Assembly: GCA_947589295.1 (NCBI GenBank)
Contig: CANQBZ010000007.1
Span: 1 to 62,385 of the forward strand
Source: an uncultured Akkermansia sp.
GTDB taxonomy: Bacteria > Verrucomicrobiota > Verrucomicrobiia > Verrucomicrobiales > Akkermansiaceae
Length of the DNA stretch: 62,385 bases
Direction of reading: 5' to 3'
Shown: positions 1 to 8,909 of the stretch, one piece after another
Position numbering within the stretch: the first letter of the stretch is position 1
How the letters are laid out: each line of letters opens with the position of its first letter
Notes under the pieces: generated by a model
Told to the model about the DNA's origin: nothing
What the model saw: the letters and a program-made list of their open reading frames with translations, nothing else
The model's database searches: none
Made by a program: the position numbers and the translations under genes

Positions 1-144
1 CTCCGCCCGTTATGTCGAGGTGTTCCGTTGAGAATTTCACTCTCAACTCCCCAGATTATACCACCTCGGATTAATAGTGTACGATTTGCAAATAATGCGC
101 AGCCGAGCTGCGGGAATTTGGTGAAGCAGGGGACGCTAAGCTTC

Positions 145-1351
145 GCCTATGTACGATTTGGGGAATTCGGCGAGTGGAGAACTGGGGATTTTCATGGCTC
201 TTGTTGCCGTGCTCGATAGGAGTGTTGTGGATGATTTTGATGCCGAGGGTAACGAACCTCTAACAGGCCATGATGAACCATGGGGCGTAGAATTCGCTGC
301 AAAGTCCGTCGTTCTCTGTCAAGAACCCGGATGATATCTGCCATTGAAACCCATTGCCCGCGACACAGCTCGATGATAGCTTGCTCCTTCTCCTCCAGGC
401 TTGCTTTACGCGATGTTCTCACCTTGACTACGCTTTGCGGCAACTGCGGCATTTGCCCGGATTCTAGCAACGTTTCTTCTTGATGATGAGATATTTGCCC
501 GGGAGCTTGTGACATTTCCCCATCGATCTGCGACATTTGTTGCATTTCTCCCCAACTGTACTTCATTCCGCGAGCTCGTCCCCTTGTTTGCAGGTATCCG
601 TGTTCCGCAAGAACTGACAGATAGTGACTCAAATCCGCCGGATGCATGGGTAAAATGCTCCGAATTTCGCCATGAGAAACGTATTTGTCTGGAGGGATGC
701 AAACTAGCACCAATTTTTCAAAGGAGGATAGTTTTCTGAAATTGTCGTTCCCAACGCGTTGTATGATAGCATCAAGTCTCTCTCTGGGTATTAATCCTAC
801 ACAAGGAAGTTCTCAAACGACACGCAGGGGATTCAACGTTTCTTCGACAGTCGGCACCGCCATGTATCACGAGAAAAGCAATATTGCAAGCTTATAAATC
901 TGGATGCTCTGAAAATTGGCATGTCTATTCTGGAAAAGCAAGCGAGTGGTTATGTTCATCCAAAATAAGGCCACATTGGAAAAAGTTGAATTTTGCGTCA
1001 AATTTGCCCCCAATTCAACGCAAATTCAAAATGGTATCTTTTCTGCAATTTAATATTCAATACTTTGTGATATGCGAAATTCTGCCACAATTCGTCCGAC
1101 GTATTGCCTGTGTCGTCGGGGCAAACACATTTGAGAGAGGTCAATCAACAGAGAAAATGCTTTTATTGACTGATATCATCGTTTATACGCATCAAAAAAA
1201 TCGTGATAACCAGCGATCATCATGATGATGGCTCTAAAGGGATATCTGCACACGTTAATGATCCGAAAAAATCTGCGCAACACTCACATTATTAACAAAT
1301 AGTATACGGTTAATATGATTCGCTAAAATGAGCGGGACTTCGTACATAGGC
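145..1351. repeat. 12-bp inverted repeat pair flanking the first 1.2 kb
   Basis: GCCTATGTACGA at 145-156 recurs in inverted orientation at 1340-1351. An 11-bp direct repeat TGTACGATTTG also occurs at 78-88 and 150-160. Between the inverted copies lie a truncated gene and non-coding DNA. The pair could be the ends of a decayed mobile element or a coincidence; no transposase is visible. Confidence 0.3.
192..788 (-). pseudogene. C-terminal fragment of a RecG-like/AlbA-type (AAA_4) DNA-binding protein
   Basis: From 713 the frame encodes 173 residues starting at a TTG; it stays open upstream to a TAA at 789-791 without an ATG. The first 50 residues (…FEKLVLVCI…SHYLSVLAEHGYL…RGMKYSW) resemble the winged-helix tail of RecG-like ATP-binding proteins of the AlbA/AAA_4 type. 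A Gln-rich linker with repeated MSQ/ISH/MPQ units follows, then a second winged-helix-like block ending in YRARQ. The N-terminal ATPase part of this family is absent, so I call it a 5'-truncated remnant. It may instead be a short intact regulator using TTG. It lies just downstream of the glycan operon. Confidence 0.45.
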
Positions 1352-1477
1352 AAACGCAATGGAAAGGCGTTTGCCTTGCGCCTTTGCCCAAGTTTTGCGA
1401 GGGTAAGTGATGTGATGGCATGAGCTCGCTGGGTGGGACTACTTCGTGTTTCTACTCTCTGTCAACTCTTCCCCGTC
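792..1477. other. Gene-poor stretch downstream of the glycan operon
   Basis: About 690 bases, AT-rich, with no open frame I can support. It contains one clear hairpin (1349-1375) that may end the minus-strand operon. Nothing else was recognised. Confidence 0.5.
1349..1375 (-). terminator. Possible end-of-operon hairpin
   Basis: Perfect 9-bp stem GGCAAACGC / GCGTTTGCC with a 9-nt loop, about 100 nt downstream of the last glycan gene. It lacks a convincing T-run on the minus strand, so it is either a weak terminator or an mRNA 3'-end stabiliser. Confidence 0.35.
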
Positions 1478-2614
1478 TTATTCTTCAGCTTTGGCCAGTC
1501 GGCAGCGGAGCAGCAGACAGTGGAACAGTGCCTTTTTGTCTGCCCGGATGGCGGATACGAGCGCGGTGTCCAGCAGCCGCAGGGCTTCCGAGAAGATGAT
1601 GGCAAGCGCTAGATTGATAGCGAACATAATGGGCAGTTTGATGCCCCACTCCAGGCGAATATATGGGGAGATGAGGTAGAGACAAGAGGAGGAAACTCCC
1701 TGCCCGGCGTAGTAGAAAATGGCGTTGCGACCGATGTGTTCGAAGAATCGGTGGCGCAGAGAGTTATTGGCGAAGAAAATGATGCCCGCCATGGAGAGGC
1801 AGGAAGCGGCTATGTATGGAAGTTTGACGGGGAATTTGTTAATTTGCAGGTTATAGACGCTGCTGCCCTCACACAAATAACAGAGGCGGAAGACGATGCA
1901 GGCCACAAATACCAAGAGCAGGGCAAATTTTCTGCGTTTGTGAATCTCCGCTGGGATGATGTGCTGCTGGCACCAATAGCCAAACAGGTAACTCGCCACC
2001 GGAAAGAGCAATTTCTGCAAACTGCATCCTAGGAAGTTGTATCCTGCAAAACTCAACGCTCCTCCAAATGCCAATACATAAGAGAGGAGAATGAGTAGGA
2101 TAATCCCGGCTAGATACCCCCCCCCCGTATGTTTAATGATCACCCCACCTACGATGATGGTGCAGGCATAGGCCGGCACGAACCAGTAGGAGCCTGGCAC
2201 AAGCTTAAACAGGGGAGAGACATTGATGCCTATGAGAAACAACGGTTTGAAAATCGATGCCCACGTAATTTCTCCATCGATCAGGTTGCATACGAGTCCC
2301 AGAAGAACAAAAACCATCGAAAGCTTGAAGAGCTGGGTTAGGATGGTGTCCTTCTGAATGTAGGCTCTAGTCATGCCAGCGATGAAGAAAAACGCCGGCA
2401 CATCCAACAGCAAGGAAATCGATCTCATCGGCATGGGGACGTATGCCCCACCCGACCAAAAGCAGGTATGAATAAACACAATGCTCAAGGCACAGATGCC
2501 GCGCACCAGATCAATGTAGTGCGCGCGTGGTCTTCTTACGGATGCTTCTTCGACTGCGGGTGCGGGCGCGGCGTTTGCTTCTCCTTCGGGGCTTTCGGTA
2601 TTCGTTTGTTTCAT
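1478..2614 (-). CDS. Acyltransferase family 3 membrane protein (glycan O-acyltransferase)
   Basis: A 378-residue polytopic membrane protein. The N-terminal segment has the acyltransferase-3 signature, an Arg-Gly in YIDLVRG followed in the same helix by a conserved His (IVFIH). About ten hydrophobic segments follow. Members of this family transfer acetyl or other acyl groups to sugars from the membrane. Its ATG overlaps the stop of the upstream SMR-like gene (ATGA), so the two are probably translated together. Residues 164-166 are a Gly triplet encoded by a ten-G tract at 2117-2126; the frame is open at ten Gs. It is the last gene of the glycan operon. The exact acyl donor and acceptor cannot be told from the sequence. 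Confidence 0.85.
   Translation of the reverse strand: MKQTNTESPEGEANAAPAPAVEEASVRRPRAHYIDLVRGICALSIVFIHTCFWSGGAYVPMPMRSISLLLDVPAFFFIAGMTRAYIQKDTILTQLFKLSMVFVLLGLVCNLIDGEITWASIFKPLFLIGINVSPLFKLVPGSYWFVPAYACTIIVGGVIIKHTGGGYLAGIILLILLSYVLAFGGALSFAGYNFLGCSLQKLLFPVASYLFGYWCQQHIIPAEIHKRRKFALLLVFVACIVFRLCYLCEGSSVYNLQINKFPVKLPYIAASCLSMAGIIFFANNSLRHRFFEHIGRNAIFYYAGQGVSSSCLYLISPYIRLEWGIKLPIMFAINLALAIIFSEALRLLDTALVSAIRADKKALFHCLLLRCRLAKAEE
2117..2126 (-). repeat. Poly-G (10) tract in ATAC-G-TAT context, site 1
   Basis: Ten Gs on the coding strand inside the acyltransferase gene, flanked exactly by ATAC and TAT when the first G is included. Codon phase is ACG GGG GGG GGG TAT (Thr-Gly-Gly-Gly-Tyr). A change of one G would shift the frame at residue 164 of 378. 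Likely a slippage-prone contingency tract. Confidence 0.85.
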
Positions 2615-2991
2615 GATGTGAAATCTTTACTGTAAGTCAGAATGATGACCCCCAGGCAAATGACTGCTATCCCGACGCATTTCTGAAGAGTCAGCGGCTC
2701 GTTGAGGAAAAAATAGGCCAAGACAGCGGTGATGATGAATCCGACGCAGGAAAAGGGATAAGCCAGCGACACATTGACCTTCGAAAGCACAACCATCCAG
2801 AGAACGAGAGATACAGCATAGCACAGCATCCCGCCCCATAAGTACAGATTCGTGAAGAAACTCAAAAACATGTTCCACAGCTGCCCGATCTCGAGGGAAA
2901 CGGAGCCGATTTTGAGCATCCCCTGCCGAATGAACAGTTGTGCCAGGGCATTCAATGCCACACTGGATAAAATGAGCAAGACGTTTTTCAT
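2611..2991 (-). CDS. Small multidrug-resistance/EamA-type membrane protein (ArnE-like, candidate lipid-sugar flippase)
   Basis: 126 residues with four hydrophobic helices and the SMR-type layout, including a C-terminal helix ILTY. Members of this class include EmrE and the ArnE/ArnF half-transporters that move undecaprenyl-phosphate-aminoarabinose across the inner membrane. It sits between a UbiA prenyltransferase (12-bp gap) and an acyltransferase (ATGA overlap). I infer it flips the polyprenyl-phosphate sugar made by the neighbouring UbiA. A general drug or metabolite exporter role is possible but less likely here. Confidence 0.7.
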   Translation of the reverse strand: MKNVLLILSSVALNALAQLFIRQGMLKIGSVSLEIGQLWNMFLSFFTNLYLWGGMLCYAVSLVLWMVVLSKVNVSLAYPFSCVGFIITAVLAYFFLNEPLTLQKCVGIAVICLGVIILTYSKDFTS

Positions 2992-3003
2992 GGATTTCGT
3001 TTT

Positions 3004-3870
3004 TTATACAATGTTCGTGAACAACAGAAGCACATAGCCGACAAAGGCACAGCATACCATCAACAAAGCTTTATCCTTGTACAAGTTTTCGGTCGGATCC
3101 TCCGAACCGTTATACTTGTCCAGAATGTACACGTACCAAAACATCCCGAACACGACAAACACGATGCTGTAGATCATGCGGTGCGTGCCCAGATTAGCCT
3201 TCGTATTGGTCTCCATGGTCCAGAGAGCGTAGGACATGATGGTGAGTGCCATCGTGACGGACAGATAGGCGTTGAGCATTTCTTTCCCGTATTTTTTGAG
3301 CACGGTTCGCGATGCCGTTCCATGCCGCAGCAGCTCGCCCTTGCGCTTCGCAAATCCCAAGAAGAGCGATAAAAACAGCGTCGTCATGAAGATGAAGCTC
3401 GAGACCGGCTCATGGATGGCATAGGCGCCGGCGTACACGCGCAGCACGAAACCTATCGCGATCACGAACACATCCAGCAGGACGATATTTTTCAGCTTCC
3501 CGGAATAGAGGACGTTGATGAGCAGGTAAAGCCCGATGACTCCCGCAACTTTGACGTCACCCAACCTCCAGACAAATACCCCCCCCCCGTATAAAAGAAG
3601 GAGGGCTGCCACAAGGCCTTTTTTCACCGAGATGACGCCACTGGCTATCGGTCGATATTTCTTCTGAGGATGCAGGGCATCCTTTTCGCGATCCTGAATA
3701 TCGTTGACGATGTAGTGGGCACTGGCGATAAGGCTGAATGCGAGGAAGGCGTAGAGAGCCGAAAGGACGGAAGGGATGTCCGTAAATTGGAAGGAGAACA
3801 AGAGGGGCGCAAGGACAAAGGCGTTCTTGACCCACTGCTTGATGCGGATAAGTTTCAACCAAGCTTTCAT
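3004..3870 (-). CDS. UbiA-family prenyltransferase resembling decaprenyl-phosphate phosphoribosyltransferase
   Basis: 288 residues, about nine membrane helices. The first Asp-rich motif is NDIQDREKD at about residues 56-64, followed by HPQKKYRPIASG, typical of the UbiA subgroup that joins PRPP to polyprenyl phosphate (mycobacterial Rv3806c type, also found in arabinosylation clusters of Gram-negatives). The product would be polyprenyl-phosphoryl-5-phosphoribose. It overlaps pgpA by ATGA and precedes the SMR-like gene. Residues 95-97 are Gly from the ten-G tract at 3579-3588, lying in a loop between helices. A homogentisate or quinone prenyltransferase role is unlikely in this glycan context. 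Confidence 0.75.
   Translation of the reverse strand: MKAWLKLIRIKQWVKNAFVLAPLLFSFQFTDIPSVLSALYAFLAFSLIASAHYIVNDIQDREKDALHPQKKYRPIASGVISVKKGLVAALLLLYGGGVFVWRLGDVKVAGVIGLYLLINVLYSGKLKNIVLLDVFVIAIGFVLRVYAGAYAIHEPVSSFIFMTTLFLSLFLGFAKRKGELLRHGTASRTVLKKYGKEMLNAYLSVTMALTIMSYALWTMETNTKANLGTHRMIYSIVFVVFGMFWYVYILDKYNGSEDPTENLYKDKALLMVCCAFVGYVLLLFTNIV
3579..3588 (-). repeat. Poly-G (10) tract in ATAC-G-TAT context, site 2
   Basis: Same 17-base motif as site 1, but in a different codon phase: TAC GGG GGG GGG GTA (Tyr-Gly-Gly-Gly-Val). It interrupts the UbiA gene at residue 95 of 288, so slippage would remove two thirds of the enzyme. Confidence 0.85.
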
Positions 3871-4358
3871 GAGACGAGATAGAAATTGATGAGGAGGAGG
3901 CAGAGACCGGCGTAGATCCCGGCAAAAACGTCATCAAGCATCACGCCCCAGGCGTTGAGCAGCTTTTGATCCGCCCACTTGGCGGGTTGGGGTTTGACGA
4001 TGTCAAAGAGACGGAACAGGAAGAACCCGGCGATGTACGCCCACCAAGCGTTCAGATTTTCAACCAGGCGAGAGCCGACAAAGGCGAGGGTGACCAACTG
4101 TCCCACGACTTCGTCGATGATGATGAGCGAGGGGTCGTGTTTGGTGTATTTGAGGATTTCTTTGGAGGCGATGACGCCTATAAAGAAGGTGACAACAGCG
4201 GTGAGAAGCAGCCCCCACGTCCCGTAGAAGTAGGCGATGCCGAAGGCGACGGGCAGAGTCGCTGCCGAACCGGCGGTTCCGGAGGCGAAGGGAAAGTAGC
4301 CGACCCCGAATCCGCTACCGGCTGTGTAACATAGGAATCTGTATATTTTGTTGTTCAT
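3867..4358 (-). CDS. pgpA: Phosphatidylglycerophosphatase A family phosphatase
   Basis: About 163 residues from the ATG at 4358, which overlaps the stop of the GT-C gene (ATGA). It carries PgpA landmarks: an N-terminal GVGYFPFASGTAGS segment, an acidic motif IIIDEVVGQ, and a DIVKPQPAKWAD segment. Three or four helices follow. The family removes the terminal phosphate from phosphatidylglycerol phosphate. Here it is wedged between UbiA and a GT-C enzyme with overlaps on both sides, so I infer it may dephosphorylate the phosphoribosyl-lipid made by UbiA. It could also be the housekeeping lipid enzyme that happens to sit in this operon. Confidence 0.8.
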   Translation of the reverse strand: MNNKIYRFLCYTAGSGFGVGYFPFASGTAGSAATLPVAFGIAYFYGTWGLLLTAVVTFFIGVIASKEILKYTKHDPSLIIIDEVVGQLVTLAFVGSRLVENLNAWWAYIAGFFLFRLFDIVKPQPAKWADQKLLNAWGVMLDDVFAGIYAGLCLLLINFYLVS

Positions 4359-6637
4359 GGTGTGCTCTGAGGTTGTCGGGGAAATTCCTTCGCAAGTTGC
4401 TTTTTGCATTCCTCAAGCAGTTTTGCATCGGTGACAAAGAGGATGACGTCTTTCCACACGATAAGTCCGTTCTCATGCGGCCACGCGCGTGCTTTATCGA
4501 GGATTCCCGCTTCCCACAGCCGCTTGAGTTGGGCTTTGTACTTGGGATCATTAGGAAGCTCCGGATGCAAATTCGGACGTCTGAAATCTGTCTGATAATA
4601 AAATGTATGGGGAGAGAACAAACCGGCAAAATGTTCATAACTGCCAGTCAATGCAAGCCATGAGTCGCTATCAAATCCTCCCCTAGGCCATGGTCTTCCA
4701 TAAAAGCGTGGGCGTAGAGCAATGCTTTTACCTATTTGGACAATCCTGTACTTCCGATGCCTGTCGAAATCTTTTTGAATTTCCATGCGTGCCAGCACTC
4801 TGTTCCAAAGCATCTTTTCGGCATCAAACCCCAGTTTCCAGACACGAAGACAGTCCAGATCATTGACAATGGACACCCACACAACTCCTGTTACTGCAAG
4901 GATGCTCAAATTATGCAACTTCCTCAGTCTTGTAAAGACCACTACAGCTATGAGCGTCTCAAAGACAACTAAACCAAATAACTCTACTCGTCCTGCTATG
5001 AGGTGCGTATTAGCAACAAGCATAGCTGCCTGAGTTGAGAAGAGTGCTCCTCCTAGTAAAGGAAGCCTCACTATCTTTTGCTTGATGTTGCCCGTCAAAC
5101 AAATGTATAGAGCCACGAGAACTGTAAAACCTAAAAAGACCCATAAGACGGGCTGGGAGATGAAGGGTGTATTATATTCACACAACTGCCGAAAGCTTTG
5201 TTTCAGCAAGATTACAAATCGTTCCGGAAATTGGTCGAGGGGCAACATCTCTGTGTTGTATGTTTTCCTCATAGGGAACACAAAAGACACCATAATCTTA
5301 TAGGAAACAACCCCCAATGCGATATTGCCTGCTGAAATAGCAAACGGGATAAAGTAAGATTTAAACTGTTTCCAAGAACCATCCCACTCAAATGATTGCA
5401 CTAGTAACCTGCCGACAAAAGCCACGGCGAGAGTGTTAATCAAAACAGGATACGTGGCTAGTGACAGGTTGATCAGAACAATCGACAAAACGGTGAGAGT
5501 CCCCTTTCGGGTTAATGTGACCTGTGTGGAGGCAATCTTTTCTGATAAAATAAGTGCAGTTAAGGTAAAGGTAACCCCGAGAAAAACTTCAGGAAGCATG
5601 TGTACAAAGTAAAGCATCGACAGAGTAAATGGCTGTGCCGTAAGAATAAGTCCACACAAGACATAGTAGGCAACCCGCTTTTCCAATTTCCAGTAGATGC
5701 AAAGCAATACCGCGTTCAGTGCAAGAAAAAGGAATGAGACAACATCACAGGCAACGGGCAAGCAGCAGATACCGTCTGCAAACAATTTCCTAAGGAGGTA
5801 ACCAGCATAACGCCCTTCAAACGCACGTCCACTCCACGGGAGTTGAGTAAAACCACCTACGTACCTCCAATCATGATTGCCCCACATGAATTGGATGGCG
5901 TGAAAACCAAAAGCGAAGCAAAGAATGCCAAAGATAATCCAAAAGGCTCGCCGATAGACGACGTCAATGTTCGAATATCCTTCTGAGATCACCTGAATTA
6001 TGTCCCTCTTGTTAAGCCCATTGAATAATCGCCTTAGGATATCAGAACAAAAGATAAGCAACGAACAAGCAATGAATAATCCAATAACCCATTCCCACCT
6101 GATGTCCGTGAAAGAGACAGGTTTTTGGATATCAAAGTTCAATGTCAAACTTTGTCCAATTTTTACGTTTTTGGCTCTGTAAAAAAACGGCTTCCCGTGC
6201 CAAACAGTCGCCTCCTGGGCAATGGGCTTCCCGTTGAGCCGGATGTTCTCAAAGCGAACCCAGGCAAGTTTTCTCTGATTATGGACTTGGAAATTTTTTC
6301 CACGAAATATCATTGTCAGTGAAATATCCCTGGCTTTCCCACGGGGGGTCAACGTGATTTGATGGGATTTTTGAAGGTAGGAAACGGGGAATTGTACCAT
6401 GACTCCTTGGTTACCTTTGCTATCGCCCATCCACCGTGGTCTATCTACTCGCAGCTCTTCTCCTTGAACCTCAATTTGTCCGTCACTCACATCTCCGGTA
6501 AAGGCAACGTCTACCCGACCAACATCGTTTTGGTAGGTCCACAAGGCGTCGCCTTTCAGACATAAACTTGGGAACAGTGCTGCCAGCACAAAACTGACTC
6601 CTAGCCCTCCCAGTACTGCTTTTATGATCTTGTCCAC
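4355..6637 (-). CDS. GtrII-like GT-C membrane glycosyltransferase
   Basis: 760 residues. A first membrane helix (about 5-25) is followed by a roughly 170-residue beta-rich extracytoplasmic domain. A core of ten or more helices comes next, with the segment GNHDWRYVGG…SGRAFEGRYAG typical of the GtrII-type glucosyltransferase family. A C-terminal soluble domain of about 150 residues ends the protein. GT-C enzymes take sugars from polyprenyl-phosphate carriers on the outer face of the inner membrane. In Shigella phages GtrII adds glucose to O-antigen. The GtrA/GtrB partners are missing here; the adjacent UbiA, PgpA and SMR-like genes may supply a different lipid-linked sugar, probably a pentofuranose. 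Confidence 0.7.
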   Translation of the reverse strand: MDKIIKAVLGGLGVSFVLAALFPSLCLKGDALWTYQNDVGRVDVAFTGDVSDGQIEVQGEELRVDRPRWMGDSKGNQGVMVQFPVSYLQKSHQITLTPRGKARDISLTMIFRGKNFQVHNQRKLAWVRFENIRLNGKPIAQEATVWHGKPFFYRAKNVKIGQSLTLNFDIQKPVSFTDIRWEWVIGLFIACSLLIFCSDILRRLFNGLNKRDIIQVISEGYSNIDVVYRRAFWIIFGILCFAFGFHAIQFMWGNHDWRYVGGFTQLPWSGRAFEGRYAGYLLRKLFADGICCLPVACDVVSFLFLALNAVLLCIYWKLEKRVAYYVLCGLILTAQPFTLSMLYFVHMLPEVFLGVTFTLTALILSEKIASTQVTLTRKGTLTVLSIVLINLSLATYPVLINTLAVAFVGRLLVQSFEWDGSWKQFKSYFIPFAISAGNIALGVVSYKIMVSFVFPMRKTYNTEMLPLDQFPERFVILLKQSFRQLCEYNTPFISQPVLWVFLGFTVLVALYICLTGNIKQKIVRLPLLGGALFSTQAAMLVANTHLIAGRVELFGLVVFETLIAVVVFTRLRKLHNLSILAVTGVVWVSIVNDLDCLRVWKLGFDAEKMLWNRVLARMEIQKDFDRHRKYRIVQIGKSIALRPRFYGRPWPRGGFDSDSWLALTGSYEHFAGLFSPHTFYYQTDFRRPNLHPELPNDPKYKAQLKRLWEAGILDKARAWPHENGLIVWKDVILFVTDAKLLEECKKQLAKEFPRQPQSTP

Positions 6638-6751
6638 TTTATGGTATCGTTGGTTTATGTTGATTCAGTGTATTGTTGTGATCATCGACATCTTGTTTGA
6701 GCCTGTTGAGCTGCTAAATCCTATGGAAGAGAGGACGCTCTTGGGGCATCA

Positions 6752-7717
6752 TTACTTTTTATGAAATGGATGAAAAGGGGTGTGTCGCCATGAAAATTCC
6801 CGTCCTAAAAGATTCAGGCAGATGAAGGAATGATTCCCATATTTTCTCTTATAAATCCGTAAAAAGCCTAAATTGAGATAGTGCTTACGGATGGTCGCAT
6901 TCATAAACACTCTTTTCGCATCAGGATATTTTTCGCACAACGTGGCTTCATATTCTATTGTTTTGTTGGTAATTTCCGACATGTATTTTCTATCGTTGAT
7001 AGTATTATGTCGATGCAATCGATAAGAAAACAGAACCTCATCCACAAACTTGTATTTCCCCATCTTGGACAGCTGAAGATGCGTGAACCAATCTTCCAAC
7101 GGAGCTTCTTTGGTCAGGGTAATCTGATCTCGTGCGGAAGCTAGGATCAGGTAGCCGTTGGGGATATAGTTTCTCACACAGAATGAAGAGTAACTGCCAA
7201 AAATTTCAGACCGATAATATTCTATTCCCGTCTCACCGGTGTAAAAATCACAAAATACTTGATACTTGGCGTGGGGAAGAGGTTGAGGCTGGAACTTCTC
7301 ATCCACCCCGATCCTTTCCCCGTTTCCATCGATAAAAATTTCGTTCCCTACCGCCAGAACATAATTCCCGCTCCTGATGGCATTCAACAAGGTCTCAATA
7401 GCTGTCGGGTGCGCGACATCGTCCGATGCGATGGAATACGTGTATTCCCCTTGGGCTTTTGCTCGTATCTTATTGATCGCCGAACAAGCGCCACTGTGTT
7501 CCTGCTCCAAAAAGCAAATTCGCCCGAATCTCCTTCGACATTCCGGCTCCATTTCTTGAATTTTCTGCCACGTCCCATCCGTCGAGCCGTCGTCAATAAT
7601 GAGCAGCTCAAGGTTCCGGTACGTCTGTGCGATGATGGAGCGAATAGCCTCCTGCACATACAATTCGTGATTGTATGCGGGTATGATGACAGAAACGAGG
7701 GGATCACTTCCAGGCAT
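6752..7717 (-). CDS. Family 2 glycosyltransferase
   Basis: 321 residues with a GT-A fold: [11 protein letters not shown] at the start, IDDGSTDGT at about residue 40, and an acidic SDD in the usual DXD place (YSIASDD). No membrane helix is seen, so it is a cytoplasmic inverting enzyme adding one sugar to the lipid-linked repeat unit. The start overlaps the end of the aminotransferase gene by 14 bp. An intergenic gap of 114 bp separates it from the following GT-C gene. Donor sugar unknown. Confidence 0.85.
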   Translation of the reverse strand: MPGSDPLVSVIIPAYNHELYVQEAIRSIIAQTYRNLELLIIDDGSTDGTWQKIQEMEPECRRRFGRICFLEQEHSGACSAINKIRAKAQGEYTYSIASDDVAHPTAIETLLNAIRSGNYVLAVGNEIFIDGNGERIGVDEKFQPQPLPHAKYQVFCDFYTGETGIEYYRSEIFGSYSSFCVRNYIPNGYLILASARDQITLTKEAPLEDWFTHLQLSKMGKYKFVDEVLFSYRLHRHNTINDRKYMSEITNKTIEYEATLCEKYPDAKRVFMNATIRKHYLNLGFLRIYKRKYGNHSFICLNLLGREFSWRHTPFHPFHKK

Positions 7718-8792
7718 TGACTATTTGCTCTACACGTTGAACTTCATCGTCAGTCATAACGGGAGAAATCGGCAAGGAGAGAACCGTCCTGTGAATCTCC
7801 TCCGTTATCGGGTAGGAATGCTGAGCCCATTCCCGGTAGGCTTCTTGATGATGCGGCGGCGTCGGGTAGTGGATCAGCGTCTGTATATCGTTATCCGCCA
7901 GATATTGTTGGAATCGCCCCCTCTCCTGTGTCCTGACCACAAACACATGCCAAACGTGCGCCTGTTCATCGTAAGCCTGAGGCAAAATAATCCGGGGATT
8001 GGTGATGTGTTCCCGATAATGCCTGGCGATCTCACGACGCCGCGCATTATCCTCATCGAGGTGGGGCAGCTTCACGTCTAAAACGGCGGCCTGTATTTCA
8101 TCAAGCCGGGAATTCAAACCTTTGTAGATGTGATGGTATTTCCTGTCCGAACCATAATTGGCCAGCGCTTTAATTCGGTCGATCAGGTCTTTGTCATTGG
8201 AAACGACAGCCCCGGCATCTCCCAGGGCCCCCAAATTTTTCCCCGGGTAGAAAGAAAATGCGGCTGCATCGGACAGATTGCCCGTACGCTTGTTCTGATA
8301 GAGGGCGCCGTGCCCCTGCGCTGCATCTTCAAACACCTTCAGGTGATGCTTTTCCGCAATCGCCCAGATCTTCTCCATCGGCACAGCCTGTCCGTACAAA
8401 TGGACGACCATAATGGCTTTCGTCCTCGGGGTAATCGCCTCCTCGATCAAGTCCGGATCGATAGTGTAGGTGTTGATGTCGGGCTCGACCAACACCGGCG
8501 TACAGCCGTTGTCGGAAATAGCCAATATCGTGGCAATATAGGTGTTTGCCGGAACGATGATTTCATCGCCCGCTCCCAAGCCGGATGCCTTGATGATCAA
8601 TCGTAAAGCATCCAAACCGTTCGCTACGCCCCAAGCGTATTTTGCTCCGCAATATTCGGCGAAATGTTGGGCAAATTTTTCGTTCTCCTCCCCCTGCAAA
8701 TACCAGCCCTTGTCAAGAATATGGGCAATCCGTTCGCCCATTTCCTTCCGAAAGCGGTTGTTGACTTTTCTCAGATCTAAGAATTTGATCAT
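7704..8792 (-). CDS. DegT/DnrJ/EryC1-type sugar aminotransferase (FdtB/QdtB-like)
   Basis: 362 residues from the ATG at 8792, chosen because AAGGAG lies 8 nt upstream; an in-frame ATG at 8828 has no such site. It is a PLP enzyme: the aspartate of [10 protein letters not shown] and the lysine of [13 protein letters not shown] match the cofactor-binding residues. Closest family members convert dTDP-3-keto-6-deoxyhexose to the 3-amino sugar, using glutamate. The partner ketoisomerase FdtA is encoded at the other end of the same operon. Together they should make dTDP-Fuc3N or dTDP-Qui3N; the C4 configuration cannot be decided from sequence. Confidence 0.8.
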   Translation of the reverse strand: MIKFLDLRKVNNRFRKEMGERIAHILDKGWYLQGEENEKFAQHFAEYCGAKYAWGVANGLDALRLIIKASGLGAGDEIIVPANTYIATILAISDNGCTPVLVEPDINTYTIDPDLIEEAITPRTKAIMVVHLYGQAVPMEKIWAIAEKHHLKVFEDAAQGHGALYQNKRTGNLSDAAAFSFYPGKNLGALGDAGAVVSNDKDLIDRIKALANYGSDRKYHHIYKGLNSRLDEIQAAVLDVKLPHLDEDNARRREIARHYREHITNPRIILPQAYDEQAHVWHVFVVRTQERGRFQQYLADNDIQTLIHYPTPPHHQEAYREWAQHSYPITEEIHRTVLSLPISPVMTDDEVQRVEQIVNAWK

Positions 8793-8909
8793 TTCTTTTC
8801 TCCTTTCTCTTTCATTTGTTGGTGCCATGTTTTTGTGTACAGGGATATTTCCCTGCCAGGTTTGACGTGAGGTTTTTCATGTTCATAGTGGATTTTATAC
8901 AAGATCGTT

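Noticed and set aside
884..1225. 113-codon plus-strand frame
   Set aside because: No domain, no ribosome-binding site, AT-rich composition; cannot be told from chance.
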